From Desulfobacterales bacterium (lineage in GTDB: Bacteria; Desulfobacterota; Desulfobacteria; Desulfobacterales; Desulfosalsimonadaceae): a stretch of DNA of 5,796 nt. Where the stretch lies: positions 1-5,796 of the forward strand of contig SLIE01000233.1 in assembly GCA_007135795.1 (NCBI GenBank), written 5' to 3'. A program made the position numbers and the translations under genes. Numbering within the stretch: the stretch's first letter is position 1; every line of letters begins with the position of its first letter. The notes beneath the pieces are model-generated. The model was given only the letters and a program-made list of their open reading frames with translations, had not been told where the DNA came from and searched no databases. This document shows, piece by piece, positions 1 to 5,796 of the stretch.

Positions 1-1765
1 CGCTTGTGAACCGTGACTGGGGTGGGTTTTTAAAAAAACCGGTAAGGGGCGTGCCGTGACTGCGGGCAGTCGGGAGTCCGTTTACGGGGAGTCCATAACT
101 TCTCCCGGTATTGTCGAGAAAGACAGCGGATTGGTTGCTGCGGCCATACGCGGCGGCCAGGAAACCATCGCCGGACTTGTAATTCAACTCTTTTGGGTCG
201 ACTTCGTACCCTTTTGCCATTCGCACCCACCCTTGCTGTGATAAAATCACCGTTACCGGCTCGGCCGGCGCAAGATTGTTGGTGGAAATTGCCTTGGCAT
301 CCTTTCTTTCAACAATAAGCGTTCGGCGGGGATCTCCGAATTTTTTGGCATCCGCAGCCAGTTCTTTTTTAATCAGCGATTTCATTTTAGCAGGCGATCC
401 CAGGATATTTTCAAGAGACAGGCGCTCTTTTTCCAGTTCCTGCTTTTCCTTTGTGATTTTTGCTTCTTCCAGTTTTGCGAGGTTTCTCAGCCGCAGTTGC
501 AGGATCGATTCTGCCTGCCGGTCGCTTAATTTAAATTCGGCCATCAACAGTGGCTTTGGCTCGTCATTTTCCCGGATGATCTTTATGATCCGGTCCAGGT
601 TCAGGTAAGCGGTGAGCAACCCTTGCAGGATGTGCAGGCGGTCGATGATTTCGGAAAGTCGGTAGTTCAGACGGTTACGAACGGTATCGGTCCGAAAGGC
701 AAGCCATTCGGAGAGTATTGTTGCGATGTTTTTGACGGCGGGTTTTTTGTCGGTGCCGATCATGTTGAGGTTCACCCGGCAGGTCCGTTCCAGGTCGGTG
801 GTCGCAAACAGGTGAAGCATCAGCGATTCCCGGTTAATCCCACGGGAGGAGGGGGATATCAGTATTCTGACGGGTTCTTCGTGGTCGGATTCATCCCGGA
901 TGTCACTGACCATGGGGAGTTTTTTCTGTTCCATGTGCAATGCAAGCTGCTCCATGATCCTGGCCGGGGATATCTGGTGGGGAACCTGGTGAATGATGAT
1001 ATCTCCATTTTCTTCCCGCCATGCAGCCCGCATACGGATAGAGCCATATCCGGTGCGATAAATTTCCGCGAGCTCTTCTTGGGTCGATATGATTTCCGCA
1101 CCACCCGGGTAATCCGGTCCCTTGATGTACTCGCAGAGGTCATCGGGCGTAGCGTCCGGATTGTCGGCCAGGTGGGCCAGGGCATTGATCACTTCATCCA
1201 CGTTGTGCGGGGGTATGTCCGTTGCCATCCCCACGGCGATTCCCGTGGTACCGTTCAGCAGTATGTTGGGAAGGCGGGCCGGCAATGTCGCGGGTTCATT
1301 CAGGGTGCCGTCAAAGTTGGGTATCCATTCCACCGTCCCCTGGCCCAGTTCCGAGAGGAATATATGGGCAAAGGCGGACAGCCTGGATTCCGTGTAGCGC
1401 ATGGCGGCAAAGGATTTCGGGTCGTCAATGCATCCAAAGTTGCCCTGTCCGTCGATCAGTGGATAACGATAAGAAAACGGTTGGGCCATCAGTACCATGG
1501 CCTCGTAACATGCCGTGTCTCCGTGCGGGTGAAACTTTCCCAGTACATCACCTACGGTTCGGGCGGATTTTTTGTGTTTTGCGGTGTTTCTAAGCCCCAG
1601 TTCAGACATGGCATATAATACGCGTCGCTGCACCGGCTTCAGTCCATCCCCGATATAGGGAAGCGCACGGTGCATGATCACCGTCATGGCATAGTTGAGG
1701 TAGGCTTTTTCGCTGTAAGCTTCTATGGTAATTGATTCGAACCCGTTTACACCATTTGCTTTCAT
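1..1765 (-). CDS. parC: DNA topoisomerase IV subunit A (ParC), C-terminus cut by window edge
   Basis: ParC is the DNA-cleaving and religating subunit of topoisomerase IV. With ParE it unlinks daughter chromosomes in the cytoplasm. From the ATG at 1765 the frame stays open to base 1, giving 588 residues. E. coli ParC is about 750, so roughly the last fifth is missing. The winged-helix/tower part carries [10 protein letters not shown] (39-48), [16 protein letters not shown] (68-83) and [10 protein letters not shown] (120-129), in which Tyr124 is the catalytic tyrosine. [17 protein letters not shown] (172-188) and the ParC-like DESDHE (291-296) follow. Residues about 365-470 look like the coiled-coil C-gate region, and the start of the C-terminal beta-propeller (QGWVRMAKG, 511-519) is visible. 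The residue equivalent to E. coli Ser80 is Thr84, and Glu84 is kept as Glu88. The start is fixed by the conserved N-terminus and the ATGA overlap with parE. A weak GGTAG lies just before the ATG, so translational coupling is likely. ParC rather than GyrA is well supported by overall similarity and the parE neighbour. Confidence 0.97.
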   Translation of the reverse strand, partial: MKANGVNGFESITIEAYSEKAYLNYAMTVIMHRALPYIGDGLKPVQRRVLYAMSELGLRNTAKHKKSARTVGDVLGKFHPHGDTACYEAMVLMAQPFSYRYPLIDGQGNFGCIDDPKSFAAMRYTESRLSAFAHIFLSELGQGTVEWIPNFDGTLNEPATLPARLPNILLNGTTGIAVGMATDIPPHNVDEVINALAHLADNPDATPDDLCEYIKGPDYPGGAEIISTQEELAEIYRTGYGSIRMRAAWREENGDIIIHQVPHQISPARIMEQLALHMEQKKLPMVSDIRDESDHEEPVRILISPSSRGINRESLMLHLFATTDLERTCRVNLNMIGTDKKPAVKNIATILSEWLAFRTDTVRNRLNYRLSEIIDRLHILQGLLTAYLNLDRIIKIIRENDEPKPLLMAEFKLSDRQAESILQLRLRNLAKLEEAKITKEKQELEKERLSLENILGSPAKMKSLIKKELAADAKKFGDPRRTLIVERKDAKAISTNNLAPAEPVTVILSQQGWVRMAKGYEVDPKELNYKSGDGFLAAAYGRSNQSAVFLDNTGRSYGLPVNGLPTARSHGTPLTGFFKNPPQSRFTS

Positions 1766-3684
1766 ATTTCTACCGTGTTCCCTTTTTCTTCAAGCCAGCG
1801 TCTTCGGGCCGGAGCCTGTTTTTTGCCGAGCAGCATATCCATGACGGAATACAGTTTTTCGTCGTTTGCCGTGTCAAGGGTAAGCTTGGCAAGTCTTCGG
1901 GTATCAGGATCCATAGTTGTCTCCCTGAGTTGTAGGGGGTTCATTTCGCCCAGCCCCTTGAAGAGCTGAACTGAAATTTTCAAATTCTTTTTACCGTGTT
2001 TTTTGATAATGGCGTTTTTCTCGGTATCATCGAGGGCATAATGGATTTGTTTTCCGATGTCGATCCGATAGAGTGGGGGAAGTGCTGCGTAAACCCTTCC
2101 CGCCATTACCAGCGGTTTGAAATGCTTTATAAACAGAGCGCACAGCAGGGTGGCGATGTGAAGCCCATCAGAATCGGCATCGGTCATGATGATGTTTTTT
2201 CCATAGCGGGCGCCGGTGATATCCGATGAACCGGGCTCAACGCCGATTGCAACGGCGATGTCGCGAACTTCCTTTGAAGAGAAAATCGCATCCGGTTCAA
2301 CTTCCCAGGTGTTGAGGATCTTCCCCCTGAGGGGGAGTATGGCCTGGTACTGTCTGCTTCGGGCCTGTTTGGCGGATCCGCCTGCACTGTCGCCTTCCAC
2401 CAGGAAAAGTTCGCATTGCTCGAAATCCTGGCTGACGCAGTCCGCCAGCTTCCCAGGGAGGGTAGGTCCTGACAATATTTTTTTACGGACCACTTTTTTG
2501 GATGCACGGATACGGTTGCGAGCGGCATCCACCGCGATCTCAGCAATTAATTCGCCGATTTCCGGGTTCTGATTGAGCCACAGGCTGAAAGTGTCTTTTA
2601 CTGCGGCGGATACAAATGCGGCACACTGTCTGGAGGAAAGCCGCTCCTTGGTCTGCCCCGTAAAGCGCGGGTCGATCATTTTGACAGAAAGGATGTAGGC
2701 ACATTTTTCCCAAAGATCTTCCGGTGCCAGCTTAATTCCCCGTGGCAGCAGTTTGCGAAGGTCGCAAAACTCCCGCATGGCATTTAACAGCCCCTGTCTG
2801 AACCCGGTAACATGGGTTCCCCCCTGCTGTGTGGGAATAAGGTTGACATAACTTTCAGCAACACCTTCGCCTTCATCCGAAAGCCATGTGCAAGACCAGG
2901 AGACTTGTTCGTCGGTCTCCTCGTAGTGCCCGGAAAAAGGTTTTTTCGGAACGACCGCCAGGCTATTCAGGCATTCCATGAGATATTGATCAAGCCCGGT
3001 GGTAAAATGCCAGGTTTTGGTTTCCCCGGTGATGTGATTTGTGAATGTGACCTTCAGGCCCGGGCATAGAACAGCCTTGGCCCTCAGGTTGTGTTTCAGG
3101 TGGGAAACGGAAAATGAGTTGGCGTCAAAATAGATCGGGTCGGGCCAGAATCGGATGGAAGTGCCGGTTTTGCGCGGCGCTGTTGTCCCGATCGATATGA
3201 GTTCACCTTTTTTTTCCCCGCCTTCAAAGGCGATCGCATATTTTTCGCCATTTCTGCAGATTTCGATTTCCAGACGGGCGGACAAGGCATTGACCACGGA
3301 TACGCCGACGCCGTGAAGACCCCCGGAAAACCGGTAATCCTTGGAGGAGAATTTTGCACCGGCATGAAGACGTGTCATGATCACCTCCACACCGGATACC
3401 TTTTCAGTGGGGTGCATATCCACGGGCATGCCGCGGCCGTTGTCCGATACCAGCAAGGAGCCGTCTTCAAACAAGGCGACTTCGATTCGGTTCGCGTGGC
3501 CGGCAATCGCTTCATCCACGCTGTTGTCAATGACTTCCTGGGCAAGATGGTTTGGGCGACTGGTATCCGTGTACATGCCGGGACGGCGTCGAACAGGATC
3601 GAGGCCTTCCAGGATTTCCACGGAATCGGCGTTATACGAGGATGATCCCTTGTAGCCGGTATTAAACAATTCGTTTTCTTTCAA
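1762..3684 (-). CDS. parE: DNA topoisomerase IV subunit B (ParE), TTG start
   Basis: ParE is the ATP-hydrolysing subunit of topoisomerase IV. It drives strand passage and supplies the TOPRIM metal site to the ParC cleavage centre. Counting from TTG 3684 (640 residues; E. coli ParE has 630), the GHKL ATPase shows [10 protein letters not shown] with the general-base Glu50, DNGRGMP (81-87), GGLHGVG (121-127) and GTS (174-176). The QTK loop is at 344-346 with its ATP-sensing Lys346. TOPRIM has LVEGDSAGG with Glu430 and DADSDG (502-507), followed by FKGLGEMN (575-582). The frame is open from 3774, but no ATG or GTG occurs in it before the conserved region. Candidates are TTG at 3759, 3684 or 3669. 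I prefer 3684 because AAGAG (3697-3693) sits 8 nt upstream and the length fits. The Arg usual before FKGLGEMN is Leu574. The stop overlaps the par[12 protein letters not shown], the overall sequence and the parC neighbour favour ParE over GyrB. Confidence 0.97.
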   Translation of the reverse strand: MKENELFNTGYKGSSSYNADSVEILEGLDPVRRRPGMYTDTSRPNHLAQEVIDNSVDEAIAGHANRIEVALFEDGSLLVSDNGRGMPVDMHPTEKVSGVEVIMTRLHAGAKFSSKDYRFSGGLHGVGVSVVNALSARLEIEICRNGEKYAIAFEGGEKKGELISIGTTAPRKTGTSIRFWPDPIYFDANSFSVSHLKHNLRAKAVLCPGLKVTFTNHITGETKTWHFTTGLDQYLMECLNSLAVVPKKPFSGHYEETDEQVSWSCTWLSDEGEGVAESYVNLIPTQQGGTHVTGFRQGLLNAMREFCDLRKLLPRGIKLAPEDLWEKCAYILSVKMIDPRFTGQTKERLSSRQCAAFVSAAVKDTFSLWLNQNPEIGELIAEIAVDAARNRIRASKKVVRKKILSGPTLPGKLADCVSQDFEQCELFLVEGDSAGGSAKQARSRQYQAILPLRGKILNTWEVEPDAIFSSKEVRDIAVAIGVEPGSSDITGARYGKNIIMTDADSDGLHIATLLCALFIKHFKPLVMAGRVYAALPPLYRIDIGKQIHYALDDTEKNAIIKKHGKKNLKISVQLFKGLGEMNPLQLRETTMDPDTRRLAKLTLDTANDEKLYSVMDMLLGKKQAPARRRWLEEKGNTVEI

Positions 3685-3697
3685 TTCACAGACTCTT
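3682..3697 (-). promoter_or_regulatory. Probable parE ribosome binding site and TTG start
   Basis: On the minus strand AAGAG (3697-3693) is followed by 8 nt and TTG (3684-3682), in frame with parE. The spacing suits a Shine-Dalgarno sequence, although the match is weak. The TTG at 3759 has G-rich bases directly against it, which is too close. The TTG at 3669 has only AAAG upstream. No ATG or GTG in this frame lies between the upstream stop (TGA at 3777) and the conserved domain. The choice among the three TTGs is an inference. Confidence 0.5.
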
Positions 3698-3785
3698 TTT
3701 TTGCAAGAATAATTCAGGTTATGGAGGAAAAGGGCAATCAACGAATTTTTGATTCGCAACCCCGCGTTGCCGTATCATATTTTCG

Positions 3786-3791
3786 ATTATA
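3786..3791 (-). promoter_or_regulatory. Putative -10 box of the parE-parC promoter
   Basis: The minus strand reads TATAAT at 3791-3786, a perfect sigma-70 consensus -10. Transcription would start near 3779, leaving a leader of about 95 nt before TTG 3684. At 16-18 bp spacing the upstream hexamers (such as CAGTTT) match TTGACA poorly, so the promoter would be weak at -35 or helped by an activator. A TTGACC at 3871-3866 has no good -10 at the right distance. Confidence 0.45.
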
Positions 3792-3810
3792 CCGCATCTT
3801 GTAATTTAAA

Positions 3811-3827
3811 CTGGAAGCGAAATCCAG
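3811..3827. repeat. Short inverted repeat at the -35 side of the parE promoter
   Basis: CTGGA (3811-3815) and TCCAG (3823-3827) form an inverted repeat around 7 bases. It begins about 20 bp upstream of the TATAAT, overlapping the -35 region. That position would suit a regulator site, but five-base arms are easily found by chance. Confidence 0.25.
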
Positions 3828-3836
3828 ATTCTACAA

Positions 3837-3870
3837 TGACCGAAGCTATGCTATTCGAGCTTTTCGGTCA
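3837..3870. repeat. Inverted repeat TGACCGAA/TTCGGTCA upstream of parE
   Basis: TGACCGAA (3837-3844) and TTCGGTCA (3863-3870) are perfect 8-bp arms. GCT (3845-3847) and AGC (3858-3860) can extend the stem past a two-base bulge. Neither strand has a T-run after the stem, so it does not look like a simple rho-independent terminator. It lies about 46-80 bp upstream of the putative -10, so it could be an operator or a stalled remnant of the repeats further right. Its function is unknown. Confidence 0.45.
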
Positions 3871-3987
3871 ATGGTATTTATCAGTTTGATTAATGTTTTT
3901 CCGAATTTTTCACAATGATAAAACCCACTATGATGTCTATATTTTCGTTGGGCGGCTGGCTATGAAATCAGTCAATTCTGATAGATT

Positions 3988-4118
3988 CGTATAAAGTTCA
4001 AAACCAAGGTTTGCGACATCTCAAAAATTCATAATGCTTAAGCATAAGTGTATGTCTACAAGGCGTAAGCCCCAAATTCTGAGAGATTACGCGTAACGCA
4101 GATATTGAACTTTTAACG
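3988..4118. repeat. 131-bp unit with 14-bp inverted ends
   Basis: CGTATAAAGTTCAA (3988-4001) faces TTGAACTTTTAACG (4105-4118), 12 of 14 positions matching. Similarity of the arms continues weakly inward: ATCTC occurs on both arms, and CTTAAGC on one is matched by CTTACGCC on the other. A perfect 12-bp palindrome, ATGCTTAAGCAT, lies at 4034-4045. The unit may be a small repeat in its own right, or the left end of the larger composite. Confidence 0.45.
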
Positions 4119-4129
4119 ACGCCATCGGT

Positions 4130-4325
4130 TGATTTCCGAATATGGGAGATATGTTCCCTGATCAACCGTGAGTGCTTGGGACAGATCTAAGACTCGTTTC
4201 GCGCATCCTGGAAACTCGCCTTTCAGGCTCAGACAGTCCAGGATGCTTGCTTCACTCGTCTTGATCTGTCCTCCAAGCCCGCCCGATGTTGCTCAGGAAA
4301 CATATCTCCTCATATTCGGAAATCA
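4130..4325. repeat. 196-bp imperfect palindrome (long hairpin)
   Basis: The left arm starts TGATTTCCGAATATG (4130-4144) and the right arm, read on the minus strand from 4325, starts with the same 15 bases. After a one-base gap both arms read GGAGATATGTT, then a one-base difference, CCTGA, and later GCTTGG and GACAGATC. The centre has a perfect 10-bp stem, GCATCCTGGA (4203-4212) with TCCAGGATGC, and a small GCCT/AGGC hairpin near the apex. Nearly the whole unit could fold as one long hairpin in single-stranded DNA or RNA. No open frame of convincing quality crosses it. Its function is unknown. Confidence 0.8.
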
Positions 4326-4348
4326 GTCAGTTTGATAAATTCATAAAA

Positions 4349-4370
4349 GCCCAATATCTTCGTTATTGGC
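4349..4370. repeat. Small hairpin inside the right end of the composite element
   Basis: CCAATA (4351-4356) pairs with TATTGG (4364-4369) around TCTTCGT, and GC on the flanks can extend the stem past one unpaired C. No T-run follows on either strand, so a terminator is not indicated. Confidence 0.35.
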
Positions 4371-4434
4371 AAGTCTTGATCTTGAACTTTTTACGCGTAC
4401 ATCAAAACTAACGCCAATGATACCGGTTATCTTC

Positions 4435-4655
4435 TGACCATCCAAAATGATCAATTTCAACGGGGTGGCACCGGGTATTGCCCGTGGCAACAATTGCAGG
4501 AGGTTGCTTATAGCTCTTGGCGAAGCGCAGATTAGCGACCTGTGGCCCTGCCGTTTATCACAGGGCGCATCGGAGCAAGCCATAGAGATATAAGCGTTCT
4601 CGTGCAGTTGCCAGGGCAATACCCGGGGCCGCCCAGGAGAAATTGTCCTTTGATC
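4435..4655. repeat. 221-bp repeat element, long palindromic copy
   Basis: The first 31 bases (4435-4465) match 4939-4969 at 29 positions, and the last 42 (4614-4655) match 4967-5008 at 40, so this is a dispersed repeat present twice in the window. From 4449 to 4655 it is also an imperfect palindrome. CCGGGTATTGCCC on the left arm (4471-4483) is mirrored by GGGCAATACCCGG on the right (4614-4626). Outer GATCAA/TTGATC ends and inner GCTTATA/TATAAGC segments also pair. The centre is GCGACCTGTG (4535-4544) with CACAGGGCGC (4559-4568) around a 14-nt loop. Weak open frames on both strands run through it but follow the palindrome and are not credible genes. A MITE-like or other intergenic palindromic repeat is most likely. 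Confidence 0.75.
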
Positions 4656-4938
4656 GCGGGTGGTGGTATGTATATTAGTCTGAGTGATAGCGAAGCCCAA
4701 CATATAGCCGCATCCCAACCCGTATTTTCAAAGCTAAATCTTGATTTCAGCTGTTTTAACGCCGACTGCCATTGATTGGGATGTTATTCAGATATTCACG
4801 GGTGGGAAAACGACGGTTTGCATATAAATACTTCACCTCACCGGCTTCGCCGGGTTTAAATGCCAGGCAGGAGCCTGGCGCTCCCAAGGGGGGTTAACTG
4901 GGACGGCACATCACGGTAAAGTGTAAAGTACAGACCTT
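4656..4938. other. Non-coding stretch with minor inverted repeats
   Basis: I see no credible gene here. CATCCCAA (4711-4718) and TTGGGATG (4776-4783) form an 8-bp inverted repeat about 57 bp apart, and AGCT..AGCT (4732-4752) can form a short imperfect hairpin between them. A 7-bp tandem, GTAAAGT twice, lies just before 4930. The REP-like hairpins at 4841-4879 are listed separately. Confidence 0.5.
4841..4879. repeat. REP-like pair of GC-rich hairpins
   Basis: CCGGC-TTC-GCCGG (4841-4853) is followed 8 bp later by GCCAGGC-AGGA-GCCTGGC (4862-4879), a perfect 7-bp stem with a 4-nt loop. GC-rich hairpin pairs in intergenic DNA resemble REP-type repeats, and GGAGCCTGGCGCTCCC-like strings are familiar from dispersed repeats in several phyla. 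The stems lack a following T-run on the plus strand, and on the minus strand only a mixed AT stretch follows. Only one copy is in this window, so dispersal is not shown here. Confidence 0.55.
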
Positions 4939-5008
4939 TGACCATATAAAATGATCAATTTCAACGGGGCAATACCCGGTGCCGCCCGGGAGAAATTGTC
5001 CTTTGATC
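4939..5008. repeat. 70-bp internally deleted copy of the 221-bp repeat
   Basis: This copy joins the left end of the 4435-4655 repeat (31 bp, 29 matches) directly to its right end (42 bp, 40 matches). The two parts share GGG at 4967-4969, and 151 bp of the longer copy are absent. At the one position where the long copy's arms disagree (CCCGGTGCC against CCCGGGGCC), this copy has the T form found on the long copy's left arm. That suggests T was the original base. Confidence 0.8.
4947..5008 (-). terminator. Possible terminator for the membrane-protein gene, made by the repeat
   Basis: On the minus strand the repeat begins 19 nt after the stop at 5028. CAATTTC pairs with GAAATTG, enclosing a GC-rich inner part in which GGGC can pair with GCCC. 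It is followed by ATCATTTTAT. The stem and short U-rich tail are compatible with an intrinsic terminator, although the loop is large and the T-run is interrupted. This role is an inference from position and shape. Confidence 0.35.
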
Positions 5009-5027
5009 TCATGATCTCAGACGCCCG

Positions 5028-5796
5028 TCAATTTTCCAGAACGGAAACAGGACTGGTTTTGCGACCCGTCCTGGCAAACAAAACGATATAGAGATACACC
5101 GTGTAACTCATGACCGCAAGAACGGCCATGACGGGGTTATATGTGCCAAGCGGGGCAAGTATGATAACGGTTGCCCAGTGGAGGGCGATCGTTCCCTTTG
5201 AGTGGAGTTGGATGGGAAAATCATTGTACCGACAGATAATTGCAAGCCCGCACAGGTTCCACCCGTAAAGGGCGGTAAAGGAGTGAATGCGCATGAGCCA
5301 TACCAGCCCATTGGAATCGTGATAACCCGGGGTGAATTCAAGAAGAATATAGATAATTCCGGTCAGGGCGGTAATGATTAAAAATCCCATGCCAGAAATG
5401 AGAAATTGTTTCTGCTGAAGGTTTTCCCCGAGTTTTACGAACAGGTAGAAGACCAGGATGACCGAGACGAACAAAATCAGGGTGACGACAAGTTGCGGCA
5501 TGAATATTTCGGCCAGGATGAACCCGAAAAAAATGATCACTCCCAGGTTGATTATCCAGAACGCAGCATTTTTAAGGTGACTGGCGTCGTCTCTCGGGCC
5601 TTCCATGATGGAAAAGATCAAAGACATGGTGATCAGGGAGAGCGGGAAAGAATAACCAAGAAAGAACAGGTTCAGCTCGAGCTTTGGAATCGTTATAAAA
5701 TGATAATAGTGGGCATTGATAATAACAAGGGCCGCAATTACCAGGGCAATGGAAAGGCATAGCAGCGCGGCGTGATGAAATTTGGCGGAAACCGGC
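5028..5796 (-). CDS. Multi-spanning membrane protein of unknown function, N-terminus cut by window edge
   Basis: I do not recognise this family. The frame is open from the right edge (first full codon at 5795) to TGA at 5030-5028, giving 255 visible residues. A methionine at 5627 is internal, since hydrophobic coding sequence continues upstream of it without a stop. About eight membrane-spanning segments can be drawn, at visible residues 9-27, 41-63, 77-98, 101-121, 131-153, 165-188, 203-216 and 219-241. A short basic tail (ARTGRKT) precedes the C-terminus. Histidines lie in or at the edges of several helices: HH at 7-8, His29, His32, His171 in RIHSFTALYGWN, and His206. Such residues could bind haem or metal, and HxxxxxLYGW faintly recalls NnrS-like or haem-copper-oxidase-like proteins, but I would not assign either. 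The repeat copy ending the intergenic region lies 19 nt past its stop. Confidence 0.85.
   Translation of the reverse strand, partial: PVSAKFHHAALLCLSIALVIAALVIINAHYYHFITIPKLELNLFFLGYSFPLSLITMSLIFSIMEGPRDDASHLKNAAFWIINLGVIIFFGFILAEIFMPQLVVTLILFVSVILVFYLFVKLGENLQQKQFLISGMGFLIITALTGIIYILLEFTPGYHDSNGLVWLMRIHSFTALYGWNLCGLAIICRYNDFPIQLHSKGTIALHWATVIILAPLGTYNPVMAVLAVMSYTVYLYIVLFARTGRKTSPVSVLEN

Larger units (their letters stand above)
3988..4395. mobile_element. MITE-like composite bounded by 27-bp terminal inverted repeats
   Basis: The left end starts CGTATAAAGTTCAA (3988-4001). The right end, read on the minus strand from 4395, starts CGTAAAAAGTTCAA. Extended to 27 bp (3988-4014 against 4395-4369), I count about 22 matches. 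A third copy, CGTTAAAAGTTCAA, lies inverted at 4118-4105, inside the unit. The enclosed 400 bp has no convincing gene and is itself made of palindromic units (3988-4118 and 4130-4325). Terminal inverted repeats around short non-coding DNA are the hallmark of non-autonomous, transposase-dependent elements. I could not identify a target-site duplication or a related insertion sequence, so the mobile-element label is an inference. Confidence 0.45.

Noticed and set aside
623..1618. A 331-codon open frame on the plus strand
   Set aside because: It lies antisense to the most conserved part of parC, where every ParC motif is intact on the minus strand. Its protein has no recognisable domain.
1734..1748. 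tRNA-like T-arm motif GGGTTCGAATC on the minus strand
   Set aside because: It falls inside the first codons of parC (Gly-Phe-Glu-Ser). No acceptor, D or anticodon stems surround it.
3837..3870. Rho-independent terminator upstream of parE
   Set aside because: The stem is good but neither strand has a T-run after it.
4341..4718. A 125-codon minus-strand open frame
   Set aside because: It runs through the 221-bp palindrome and the end of the composite repeat, has no clear ribosome site, and its composition follows the repeats. A repeat-derived open frame is the simpler explanation.
4542..4775. A 77-codon plus-strand open frame
   Set aside because: It starts in the loop of the 221-bp palindrome and has no domain or convincing ribosome site.
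3988..5008. CRISPR array
   Set aside because: The repeats here are long palindromes of unequal size and spacing, with no regular short direct repeats separated by uniform spacers.
5572..5760. A 62-codon minus-strand frame with an ATG near the right edge
   Set aside because: It is out of frame with the membrane protein, whose hydrophobic coding sequence continues without a stop through the same bases to the window edge.

Overview
This window looks like a chromosomal segment of a Gram-negative bacterium. All genes I can support lie on the minus strand. The centre is a parE-parC operon for DNA topoisomerase IV: parE at 1762..3684, and parC from 1765 running off the left edge. They overlap by four bases (ATGA). 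Both proteins resemble the proteobacterial ParE/ParC type, as known from E. coli, rather than GyrB/GyrA. In E. coli the two genes are not adjacent. The coupled order, together with an intergenic region full of palindromic repeats, fits a Desulfobacterota-like or environmental proteobacterium better than an enteric one. The taxon is an inference and uncertain.

Layout, left to right: 1-1765, the first 588 codons of parC, cut by the window edge. 1762-3684, parE, apparently starting at TTG because no ATG or GTG start fits. About 3786-3870, the parE upstream region, with a perfect TATAAT -10 box and two short inverted repeats. About 3988-5008, roughly 1 kb without a convincing gene, filled with long imperfect palindromes. 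These are a composite with 27-bp terminal inverted repeats (3988-4395) that contains two separate hairpin units (3988-4118 and 4130-4325), a 221-bp repeat (4435-4655), a REP-like pair of GC-rich hairpins (4841-4879), and a 70-bp internally deleted copy of the 221-bp repeat (4939-5008). 5028-5796, the C-terminal 255 codons of a multi-spanning membrane protein of unknown function, cut by the right edge.

ParE (ATPase, TOPRIM) and ParC (DNA cleavage and religation) form the heterotetramer that decatenates daughter chromosomes, and their coupled translation would keep the subunits in balance. The membrane protein lies upstream on the same strand, but more than 1.2 kb of repeats separates it from parE. 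The short repeat copy 19 nt past its stop could end its transcript, so it is probably not in the same operon. The most interesting part of the window is the array of hairpin elements. I read it as non-autonomous, MITE-like or REP-like repeats and cannot show that it forms a dedicated functional system.
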